Assembly: GCA_005217565.1 (NCBI GenBank)
Contig: SJCO01000007.1
Span: forward strand, 62,001-126,000
DNA length: 64,000 nt
Reading direction: 5' to 3'
Origin: Puteibacter caeruleilacunae
GTDB taxonomy: Bacteria; Bacteroidota; Bacteroidia; Bacteroidales; Prolixibacteraceae
A program made the position numbers and the translations under genes. Of the stretch, positions 45,594-52,585 are shown piece by piece; the first letter of the stretch is position 1; every line of letters starts with the position of its first letter. The notes beneath the pieces were generated by a model that saw nothing but the letters and a program-made list of their open reading frames with translations, did not search any database and had not been told where the DNA came from.

Positions 45594-45606
45594 ACTTGTT
45601 ATATTC

Positions 45607-48111
45607 TTATTCAATTTCTATCTTCCTAACACATCTACAGTGATTAAATACTGAAACATGATCTCCCTGAGGGCCTCTGTATTTGGGATAATCCGAAGGA
45701 TTCCCAGTCTTAGGATCGCTTCGTTGAGCTCCGGCACCATGTACATCTAATAAACTTCCCCTCATCTGTCCCAGAGCTTTACCAAAGGCTACATAAGTGG
45801 CGTTGCTATATGGTCGAGGGCCATCAAGATGAGGGGTGGTTGCCCAAAAGTATGGGTAATGTCCTTTATTTCCATTCGGATCTTTAATCTCTGAAACAGT
45901 GAATATAGGGTCTATAGCAGGAGAATCTGTCGCAGTTGGAGATCTTTCATAATCAACGATACTCTGTAGCTCTTTCACGTTTGGCAGATGCCAGTCGCTG
46001 TAACCAGCAAGCTCTAGTTTTTCGGCGTATTCTATCGACGATTGCCAGTCGCGTGCAACTCCATCATCAGCTTTTTGCCACATTAGTCCTGTTGCAAAAT
46101 CACTTATTGTACCGTCTCCATTATCGACTAAAAGATTTTTGCCATAATCTGGATTTCCTCTAACCACTCTAAAGTACATGGTGTTTGAACGGTTCTCCCG
46201 ACGCTTAAATTCAGGATAACCTTTTATTCTTCCATCAATGAAGTTGACTCCAAATATTGTTTTATCTCCGCGCATCGTTTTGCCTTTATATACTGTAGAC
46301 GACCAAGTTTGAGCATCAATGCTACGTTCTCCTTTAGCTTCATTTCCTGTTGGTTGTATAAAGAAATTTGTGTCAATAAATGGAGTTATCGCTTTAGCTC
46401 CCATTACACGACCATTAAATTGAATGAGAGAGTAAAGTTCTTTAATTGTAGGAATACGCCAATCGTTGTATCCTGCAAGATTCAACTTCTTTACTTTTTC
46501 CATTGCCTCTGAATAAGTCATCTTCTCGCCCATATCTTGTTGCCACATCAATCCTGTTACATTATCCGTAACAGTACCATCACCGTTATCGGTATAAGAT
46601 GGTGAATTATACACCCTGCCTGCGTCTTGCCAAAACAATGCGTCTACGTTTTCTGGCGGGTTAATCTTTGAATCTTCATCGTAGAACTCCTTTACGCCTG
46701 TGTGTACGACAGGGTATAGTCCTTTAGCTTTCTTCTTCAGAGTGCTCGTAGTTAGTTCAGTATCCTCAGGAGAGAGAGCCTCTGTTTCTATTTCAGGCGC
46801 TATAGGTTCTTGAGTCGTCATTTTTCCTGTAATATTTGCTAAGTAATCTAAAAGATCATTCTTAGCTTGATGTTCTATATTGCTTAGTTGTCCATCCAGT
46901 AGATTATTAAGCTCAAAAGGATCCTTCTTCAAATCATAAAACTCTATAGTACCATTTCCCAAATCAAGTAACTTATATTGTTGGTTTCTTGCTGTATGCA
47001 TATTGTTAGGAACATTTCTATTTGCTCCCATCTCCATATAGTTGTAAGTGCGCTTTTCACCTGCTGAATCGTCCAGTAAATGTTTGAAACTATGACTGTC
47101 AAACACTTGCCCGCTAGAGTAGGCATTGGGATTTACTACTTGAGAAAGGGTGGCATAGAAATCACTAATATTGATCAAGGCATCTTCTATTTCATTCTTA
47201 CGACTGACTCCTTTCCCTGAGATAATTAGAGGAACATTTATTCCTCCTTGATAGATGGTTTGTTTTCCTCTTTGTTTAGGAAATCCTTTGATTATCCTTC
47301 CAGGAGTTCCATTGTCTCCAAGGAATATGATCACCGTGTTCTCAAGTGCTTTCTGTGGAATAGCAGCCAGTAAGTTTCCTATATAATAATCTAATGATTC
47401 AATCATGGCCTTATATTTCCTAACATTTATATCGGTGTTTCTAGTTGAATAGGTACCTACTGGAGGATTATGAAATGGCGTATGAGGGGCAAAATGAGCC
47501 ATCCACATTAACCATGGTTTATCCTGTTGTTTGATCCAATTAATGGCATAATTTGTTAGGTACTCCGTAGCATAAGTTTTACATGTTCTAACTTTCCCAT
47601 CTTCATACTTATCCCAGTTATAATAGTCGGAAACACCAGCACCTAAAACTCCCATGAGATTATCTACTCCATGGTCATAAATCTGCTGATAGTCTTGTCT
47701 TCCGGAAAGATGCCATTTCCCCACAACACACGATTTGTAATTGCCATTAGTTTGTTCTTTTAATTCCTTAAAAATGGATTTATGATCGGTGCTTAATATA
47801 CCTGGAACAGTACTGACTCCATTGTGTACACCATATTTCCCTGTTATAATTGATGCTCGGGAAGCCGCACATACCGGACTGGCCCATACATTTGTAAATG
47901 TAACACCAGATGTTCTTAACTTATCAATATTGGGAGTGTGAGGATGACGAAAACCTACATTAAATCCGTTGATCGCATCAACGCCCATATCATCAGCAAT
48001 AATGAATAGGATATTAGGTTGTTGAGCACTGCATTGATAATTAGCCAGGAGAAAGAATATCAGTGCAACGCCTAATAATCTATACCTCAATATGGAAGAG
48101 CGTGTTTTCAT
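45607..48111 (-). CDS. Exported S1-type sulfatase fused to two DUF1566 (Lcl-like) domains
   Basis: The 834-residue protein has a signal peptide (cleavage near CSAQ). The type I sulfatase domain (about 30-450) has metal ligands Asp40-Asp41 (IIADDMG) and the formylglycine motif CAASR with Cys81 as the modified residue. ALA replaces the usual proline at the third position, as CxAxR sulfatases allow. GKWHLSG and FLGDNGTPGR are further family marks. After about 490 come two copies of DUF1566 (VTDNVTGLMWQQDMG...GYNDWRIPTIKEL and ISDFATGLMWQKADDG...GYSDWHLPNVKEL), cysteine-poor C-type-lectin-like folds. A formylglycine-generating enzyme must act from elsewhere. The fusion suggests a substrate-binding role for the repeats. 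Confidence 0.92.
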   Translation of the reverse strand: MKTRSSILRYRLLGVALIFFLLANYQCSAQQPNILFIIADDMGVDAINGFNVGFRHPHTPNIDKLRTSGVTFTNVWASPVCAASRASIITGKYGVHNGVSTVPGILSTDHKSIFKELKEQTNGNYKSCVVGKWHLSGRQDYQQIYDHGVDNLMGVLGAGVSDYYNWDKYEDGKVRTCKTYATEYLTNYAINWIKQQDKPWLMWMAHFAPHTPFHNPPVGTYSTRNTDINVRKYKAMIESLDYYIGNLLAAIPQKALENTVIIFLGDNGTPGRIIKGFPKQRGKQTIYQGGINVPLIISGKGVSRKNEIEDALINISDFYATLSQVVNPNAYSSGQVFDSHSFKHLLDDSAGEKRTYNYMEMGANRNVPNNMHTARNQQYKLLDLGNGTIEFYDLKKDPFELNNLLDGQLSNIEHQAKNDLLDYLANITGKMTTQEPIAPEIETEALSPEDTELTTSTLKKKAKGLYPVVHTGVKEFYDEDSKINPPENVDALFWQDAGRVYNSPSYTDNGDGTVTDNVTGLMWQQDMGEKMTYSEAMEKVKKLNLAGYNDWRIPTIKELYSLIQFNGRVMGAKAITPFIDTNFFIQPTGNEAKGERSIDAQTWSSTVYKGKTMRGDKTIFGVNFIDGRIKGYPEFKRRENRSNTMYFRVVRGNPDYGKNLLVDNGDGTISDFATGLMWQKADDGVARDWQSSIEYAEKLELAGYSDWHLPNVKELQSIVDYERSPTATDSPAIDPIFTVSEIKDPNGNKGHYPYFWATTPHLDGPRPYSNATYVAFGKALGQMRGSLLDVHGAGAQRSDPKTGNPSDYPKYRGPQGDHVSVFNHCRCVRKIEIE

Positions 48112-48206
48112 AACGATCGGATTTAAATCTAAAAGTTTAATAGTTGTTTGATTGTTTAACTCTTATAAAGTTTAACTGGAGTTAAGTTTTATTGGAAAAA
48201 TGAAAT

Positions 48207-48235
48207 ATATCTTCTTGATTCAATAAAGAAGATAT
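48207..48235. repeat. Inverted repeat in the divergent sulfatase/YdeI intergenic region
   Basis: ATATCTTCTT (48207-48216) and AAGAAGATAT (48226-48235) are perfect 10-bp arms around a 9-base loop. The position between divergent start codons suggests a regulator site; there is no T tract. Confidence 0.45.
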
Positions 48236-48271
48236 GTAGTTTTCAGTGCAGGCGGATATTCCCGGTTTTAT

Positions 48272-48279
48272 TACTTTTG
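48272..48279 (+). promoter_or_regulatory. -7 box of the YdeI-like gene
   Basis: TACTTTTG matches TAnnTTTG exactly, 20 bases before the ATG at 48300. No matching -33 element is seen. Confidence 0.5.
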
Positions 48280-48299
48280 GGTAAAAACACGATAGTACA

Positions 48300-48881
48300 A
48301 TGCCAATTAACACCAAAGAAACATATTATCCAAGGAACCAACAGGAATGGAGAGAATGGCTGGAGACGAATCATAGCTCAAAGAGTTCAGTCTGGCTTAT
48401 CTTCTATAAGAAAGAAACTCAACAGCCTACAATTGATTGGAGTGAAGCTGTAGATGAAGCGCTCTGTTTTGGCTGGATCGATAGTCTTAAAAAGAAGATC
48501 GATGATGAGAGGTATATGCAACTCTTTAGCAAGCGGAAACCAAATAGTACCTGGTCGAAGATCAACAAGGATAAAGTAAAAGTACTAATTGATGAAGGAC
48601 GGATGACGCAGGCAGGTTTGAGGACTGTTGTGATTGCCAGGGAAAATGGTATGTGGTCATTCTTAGATGATGTTGAGAAGTTAATCATCCCTGACGATCT
48701 GGAAATAGCATTTAATAAAAGTAACGGATCGAAGGAATTTTTCCTCAGTCTTACTAAGTCGATTCGCAAAGGGATGCTGGCCTGGATTGTTATGGCTAAG
48801 AGAGAAGAAACACGAAAGAAAAGAATCTCAGAGCTTGTTTCTGCAGCTTCGAAGGGAGAAAAGCCTAAGCCGTTTATGTAG
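48300..48881 (+). CDS. YdeI/OmdA family protein
   Basis: The 193-residue cytoplasmic protein matches the YdeI family: YYPRNQQEWREWLETNHSS, SVWLIFYKKET, DWSEAVDEALCFGWIDSLKKKIDDERYMQLFSKRKPNSTWSK (given in parts) and the Lys-rich C-terminus. Family members in Bacillus and enterobacteria are linked to bacteriocin or antimicrobial-peptide tolerance, on thin evidence. It is a single-gene unit with its own promoter, transcribed away from the sulfatase gene. The family call is firm and the function is not. Confidence 0.88.
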   Translation: MPINTKETYYPRNQQEWREWLETNHSSKSSVWLIFYKKETQQPTIDWSEAVDEALCFGWIDSLKKKIDDERYMQLFSKRKPNSTWSKINKDKVKVLIDEGRMTQAGLRTVVIARENGMWSFLDDVEKLIIPDDLEIAFNKSNGSKEFFLSLTKSIRKGMLAWIVMAKREETRKKRISELVSAASKGEKPKPFM

Positions 48882-49045
48882 CATATGAGTTTCACTGCTG
48901 ATTCTTAGGATAAGTACAGGTAATGTTTAAAATCCAAAATATTATGCATAAAAGTATGAATTGACAGATTTCTTAGACAAATTGATGAATTTGTTAGAAT
49001 GTATTATGTCCGATTTTCCTTAATTCGCAACATAATATTTAAGTG

Positions 49046-50275
49046 ATGAAGAAAACAATAACCCTAATGACAATATCGTTGTCGATACTAATTATTGCCT
49101 GCAGTAATCAAGTTTCACCCTATGATCCAGGTTTATCTGAAAAGAATGAAGGGATCATGAGGACACGCCTACAAGAAGCAATTCAACAGAAAGAATTCCT
49201 TGATAGCTTGCTCACATACTTTGACCAAAATAGAAAGAATCTGAATGCTATTGCGAAAGACTATCCTAAAATAAAAGCAGAGGAAGGAATGGATCGTGGA
49301 GCAGAGATATATCACACTCCCGAATTCGATGTGTATTGTTTGATGTATTTCGGATCTATAGGAAAGAGAGAAATGCAGTATTATGTGTGTGATCATGAGA
49401 TTTTGCATATTAAGGTGTTAGATTACGATTATACGCATCCTATAGGTTTCCCCGAGAGTAAAATAGCAAAAGTAAATACAAGAGACTACTATTTAAAAGG
49501 TTTTGATTTGAGTAGTATTGAAATAAATGGTAACCGTAAATGGATAGCGTTAAAAGATCGTAAGGTGCTAATTGATTTATTTCATGAATGGAAAAAGTTT
49601 AACATCGGAAATAGTGATGGATGTAATTATAAGCTTTTTACCCTTGAAAAAGTAAAAGCCAAATTCTCTAAAGAATATACATGTGCTGATACTAAGGTTT
49701 TAGATCGTTTTTACATTACTCAAAAGGAAGCGATTCTGTCAAAGGAAGTATTTGATGTTGATACGATATTCTTCCGTGGTAAGATGCATTTACTGTTGCT
49801 GAGCAAAACAATTCCTAAAAAAGAACAGCATCGAAGCGGACTAACTGTGAGCCTTGTTAATGCTGATGTGGTGGATATTCATACCGGAGAGCCGGTTTAC
49901 AGTAACTGTTTCACACAAGCTGGTAGTTGGGGTGATGTACCTGATTATACGAAGATAAAAAGCAAGTATCAGTATTTGATTAGTATTGATCATGGTTCAA
50001 CAAGAATGGGATACATGACCGGATATACGGAAGTTTATGGATTCGTAGGCTTTAAAGCACAATTAAAGCCAGTGTTAAGGATTGAAGATAGCTTTTATGA
50101 TAATGAAGGTGCTGTTGGGAGAGATTCTCAAGATCGGAAGTACTATTCAACATCAATCGAATTCTCATCAGAACAACGAAATACCCTTATCGTTCACAAA
50201 AAGGGAAATAATATAGATGAGACAACTACCTACAAGTATAATCGTACTAGTCAGTCGTACGAGGAGGTCAAGTAA
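49046..50275 (+). CDS. Hypothetical lipoprotein
   Basis: I do not recognise this 409-residue protein. I start at the ATG at 49046, right after an in-frame GTG; either gives a lipoprotein signal (LIIAC, Cys19 from the ATG). The chain has no membrane helix after the signal and no clear catalytic motif. It contains a patterned N-terminal helix (RTRLQEAIQQKEFLDSLLTYF), then a mostly beta region with a cysteine pair (CNYKLF, EYTCADT). The 3' end overlaps the toxin gene on the other strand by 8 bases, tail to tail. Lipoproteins of this type are common singletons in Bacteroidota. Confidence 0.75.
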   Translation: MKKTITLMTISLSILIIACSNQVSPYDPGLSEKNEGIMRTRLQEAIQQKEFLDSLLTYFDQNRKNLNAIAKDYPKIKAEEGMDRGAEIYHTPEFDVYCLMYFGSIGKREMQYYVCDHEILHIKVLDYDYTHPIGFPESKIAKVNTRDYYLKGFDLSSIEINGNRKWIALKDRKVLIDLFHEWKKFNIGNSDGCNYKLFTLEKVKAKFSKEYTCADTKVLDRFYITQKEAILSKEVFDVDTIFFRGKMHLLLLSKTIPKKEQHRSGLTVSLVNADVVDIHTGEPVYSNCFTQAGSWGDVPDYTKIKSKYQYLISIDHGSTRMGYMTGYTEVYGFVGFKAQLKPVLRIEDSFYDNEGAVGRDSQDRKYYSTSIEFSSEQRNTLIVHKKGNNIDETTTYKYNRTSQSYEEVK

Positions 50276-50915
50276 GGTGTTGAATTGCTTCTTCGATATC
50301 AAGTTTTATTAATTCCCAATATTTGTTTTTTAGGCAGATCGGTTCAAAGTCCTGATCTGCGTTCCTAAAGTCACCCATTTTCTTAATGAGCTCCTCTTTG
50401 GAGTAACTATATGGATATCTTTGTTGATGAATAGTAAATATTTCTTGTAATGTGTATTGATCCAATAATTCATGTAAATCCCAGAAGTCTTTTTTCCTAC
50501 CGGCATTGCCAATGGCTTCTAATTTCATGGCAACTATGTCATTCATATGTGCAAATCTAATGCCATCAACTATTTTAGGAGGAAAGATAAATGGATCGGT
50601 ATAGAACATATCGAGCTTAACTAAGTCAGTACTATTTTGTCCGATATAATAAGATTTTCCAAACGAATTATTTCCACTAAAACTTACTTGGATATATGCG
50701 AAATTTTTCTCCAGTAGTTCATCGATTTTATCAAAGTCAATAGTAGAATATTCAGCGTCTGTAAACAGATCAATATCAATAGAGATTCTATGTCCTAGTT
50801 TTAAACTCAAGGCTGTGCCTCCAACTAAGCGGAATGGATTTAATTCTGCCAGATCCATTAGTTTTAATAGTGTTTCCCAGAGTAAATCACTGACAGTTTC
50901 TTTATAGATCTTCAT
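50268..50915 (-). CDS. AbiEii-type nucleotidyltransferase toxin
   Basis: The 215-residue protein has the AbiEii/MenT-type nucleotidyltransferase marks: VGGTALSLKLGHR (31-43) followed by the metal-binding Asp47 and Asp49 (SIDIDLF), a third acidic strand LVKLDMFYTD, and the helix MKLEAIGNAGRKKDFWDLHELL. AbiEii toxins transfer nucleotides to RNA acceptors (tRNA in MenT) and cause growth arrest or phage abortive infection. The ATG at 50915 overlaps the antitoxin stop by 14 bases; the open frame continues upstream but only inside the antitoxin gene. It is paired with an HTH-DUF6922 protein rather than AbiEi. Confidence 0.9.
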   Translation of the reverse strand: MKIYKETVSDLLWETLLKLMDLAELNPFRLVGGTALSLKLGHRISIDIDLFTDAEYSTIDFDKIDELLEKNFAYIQVSFSGNNSFGKSYYIGQNSTDLVKLDMFYTDPFIFPPKIVDGIRFAHMNDIVAMKLEAIGNAGRKKDFWDLHELLDQYTLQEIFTIHQQRYPYSYSKEELIKKMGDFRNADQDFEPICLKNKYWELIKLDIEEAIQHLT

Positions 50916-51426
50916 GATCGATAGTAAAGCGTTTAATGTTTTGTTCAAAGGCTGGATGGAAAGAGTAATCAATTTCCTTGATGATCGATTTTATCATATC
51001 CTTTCCATAAAAATTAATAATCTCAGATATTTCCATTTCATTTCCTCTTTCAAATATCCTTTTAATAATTGCTTTTTTGTTCTTTTGCCAATCAATGTTG
51101 TTAATATCTGTATCCCAGAATAAAACATGTCTAAATTTTGTAAGATCAGGCTTATTGGATTTGATAGTTTTGGTATGTAATCTATTTACTTCATAACATG
51201 CTTGTAGTTGCATAAAATAGTCAATGTCAACATTGAATACAGAGCTTAATTTGATTGATAAATTAGGAGTAATCCCTCTTCGCTCATTTAATATAGCACT
51301 GATAGTTTGGGCGTGTTCTTTTAATTCAAAGGCTAATTCTTTCCCCTTTATTCCTCTCTTTTTAAGCTCTCGCCTTAAAATAGCACCAGGATGTATCCCT
51401 TTTATTTTTATTAATTTAGGCAACAT
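50902..51426 (-). CDS. HTH-DUF6922 antitoxin-like protein
   Basis: The 174-residue protein has an N-terminal HigA/XRE-type helix-turn-helix (about 9-75, HPGAILRRELKKRGIKGKELA and TISAILNERRGITPNLS). A C-terminal DUF6922 region (about 93-150, FRHVLFWDTDINNIDWQKNKK, IIKRIFERGNEMEI) follows. DUF6922 alone is a frequent upstream partner of AbiEii toxins in Bacteroidota; here it is joined to a DNA-binding domain, so one chain could neutralise the toxin and repress the operon. I start at ATG 51426; a GTG at 51432 is the alternative. The stop overlaps the toxin start by 14 bases. A palindrome lies in the promoter. Confidence 0.88.
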   Translation of the reverse strand: MLPKLIKIKGIHPGAILRRELKKRGIKGKELAFELKEHAQTISAILNERRGITPNLSIKLSSVFNVDIDYFMQLQACYEVNRLHTKTIKSNKPDLTKFRHVLFWDTDINNIDWQKNKKAIIKRIFERGNEMEISEIINFYGKDMIKSIIKEIDYSFHPAFEQNIKRFTIDHEDL

Positions 51427-51451
51427 AATCACGTGTCATAAAACTCTTAAC

Positions 51452-51482
51452 CAAAATTAGGAATAATTTTAAAAATAAACAA
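51452..51482 (-). promoter_or_regulatory. Promoter of the toxin-antitoxin operon
   Basis: On the minus strand TTG (51480-51482) lies 20 bases upstream of TAATTTTG (51452-51459), an exact -7 box; the antitoxin ATG follows 25 bases later. Confidence 0.65.
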
Positions 51483-51491
51483 TTTTGTTTA
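51476..51491. promoter_or_regulatory. Candidate antitoxin operator (16-bp palindrome)
   Basis: TAAACAA and TTGTTTA (51476-51482, 51485-51491) form a perfect palindrome around two T. It covers the -33 element of the toxin-antitoxin promoter, where a HigA-type HTH dimer could block transcription. Confidence 0.55.
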
Positions 51492-51683
51492 TTTTGCATT
51501 CATCATATTTAGCTGCCATTCTTTGTATAAGTAATCTCAACTTCGGCATATAGTAAAAGGATATAAGAATAGGAGTAAAGTTTGAGTGGAATTTGTTTAT
51601 CGTATGATGTTATTTTGGAAATAAATATAAAGGAAAATCAGGATAGAATGTTCCCTCTTTTAATATGATTTTATCTTACTATC

Positions 51684-51727
51684 ATTCGGCACACTTTCGG
51701 CATGCATTCGGTAAACATTCGACAGTG
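51684..51727. repeat. Four 11-bp direct repeats (ATTCGG type)
   Basis: Four units follow each other without gaps: ATTCGGCACAC, TTTCGGCATGC, ATTCGGTAAAC and ATTCGACAGTG. The 11-bp period is one DNA turn, so the TTCGG cores face the same side of the helix. They lie 156 bases upstream of the cupin gene in an otherwise AT-rich 456-base gap that holds no gene I can support. Confidence 0.7.
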
Positions 51728-51882
51728 TTGCATCTTATGCGGTATATTTTGCTATAAATGTTGCAATTGGTGCAGTATTGGAAATAGAACGCTGATTGAT
51801 TATCTCAAGCATAAAATTAGTAAAAATGGTGATTCACACAAAGGAATTGCTACATTGCTTAACCAAATAAATTTAAGTTAAG

Positions 51883-52212
51883 ATGATAAATAAGAATGCT
51901 TTGATTTCAAAGTTTCCAAAGGCAGATATTCAATTAGAAGGAGTTGATTCACGATTAATTCAGGCTGGTGAGCAACAGTTCATATTTATGGAATTCGATA
52001 ATGATGTTGAAGTGCCTCCACATTCTCATAATGCGCAGTGGGGAGTGGTGCTTGAAGGAGAAATGGAGATCACAATAAGTGGGAAAGTACATCTACTAAA
52101 GAAGGGAGATTCATACTTTATAGAGAAAGATGAAGTACATTCTGCCAAAATTAAGGCAGGGTATAAAGATTTAACGCTTTTTGATCAGGCCGACAGGTAT
52201 AGGGAAGTGTAG
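51883..52212 (+). CDS. Small cupin-domain protein
   Basis: The 109-residue protein is a single cupin barrel: motif 1 PPHSHNAQWGVVLEGEMEI, with His ligands in PHSH and Glu60 region, and motif 2 GDSYFIEKDEVHSAKI with the later His. It has no signal peptide, so it is cytoplasmic. Single-domain cupins bind a metal and act as isomerases, epimerases or small-molecule sensors; sequence alone does not choose among them. The 11-bp repeats upstream may control it. I see no strong terminator in the first 100 bases after its stop. Confidence 0.88.
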   Translation: MINKNALISKFPKADIQLEGVDSRLIQAGEQQFIFMEFDNDVEVPPHSHNAQWGVVLEGEMEITISGKVHLLKKGDSYFIEKDEVHSAKIKAGYKDLTLFDQADRYREV

Positions 52213-52392
52213 TAAGTGTTTTTCAGTCAGTAGTATAGTTGTATTAGGGAAAGACGGAGAGGAAGAATTGTTTACTCGTTCATGAACAAATATCCACCTT
52301 TAGAGTGAAATAATATTGTCAAAATTAGTCTACACAAATTTAGTGAGACTAATTATTGCATCGTAAGTTAGGTAACAATGCTACATTGTAGA

Positions 52393-52400
52393 TATCTTTG
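52393..52400 (+). promoter_or_regulatory. -7 promoter box in the gap before the propeller-AraC regulator
   Basis: TATCTTTG matches TAnnTTTG exactly. It is 107 bases before a terminator hairpin and 186 bases before the regulator ATG. No TTTG is at the preferred upstream distance. Confidence 0.45.
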
Positions 52401-52406
52401 ATACGT

Positions 52407-52539
52407 CAAGGTGGAGAAAATAAAGGTGGGGAAGAATAGAATGCTTGATGAGCTTACTGAAAATATAATAATAGAAAGTATAATGACTTTCTTAATTTAG
52501 CCAAATAGGGGTAGCTAATTCAGTTTACCCCTTTCTTTA
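52407..52539 (+). ncRNA. Candidate short structured RNA or leader
   Basis: Transcription from the box at 52393 would start near 52407, pass a 7-bp hairpin and stop at the terminator hairpin AGGGGTA/TACCCCT (52507-52513, 52526-52532) followed by a T-rich tract. The RNA would be about 130 bases and has no coding frame. A separate terminator for the cupin gene is the simpler alternative. Confidence 0.25.
52507..52539 (+). terminator. Intrinsic terminator before the propeller-AraC regulator
   Basis: A 7-bp stem AGGGGTA/TACCCCT with a 12-base loop is followed by TTTCTTT. It stops transcription arriving from the cupin side. Confidence 0.75.
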
Positions 52540-52585
52540 TGTTCATATTAATTTATACCTTGGAGTTGTAGAATATCTCTTATTT

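Larger units (their letters stand above)
52213..52585 (+). other. Intergenic region of 373 bases with a promoter box and two hairpins
   Basis: There is no open frame of note here. It holds a GTTCATGAAC palindrome (52278-52287), an exact -7 box (52393-52400), a 7-bp hairpin AGAAAGT/ACTTTCT (52473-52479, 52486-52492) and a terminator (52507-52539). The last three could delimit a short RNA, or the terminator could simply close the cupin transcript. Confidence 0.55.

Noticed and set aside
47001-47126. Open frames opposite or inside the sulfatase gene
   Set aside because: They are shadows of the long sulfatase frame with no ribosome-binding or family evidence.
50916-50972. Longer start for the AbiEii toxin
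   Set aside because: It lies within the antitoxin coding region; the ATG at 50915 gives the usual family start and a 14-base overlap.
51684-51727. CRISPR-like array
   Set aside because: Units are only 11 bp, imperfect and without spacers.
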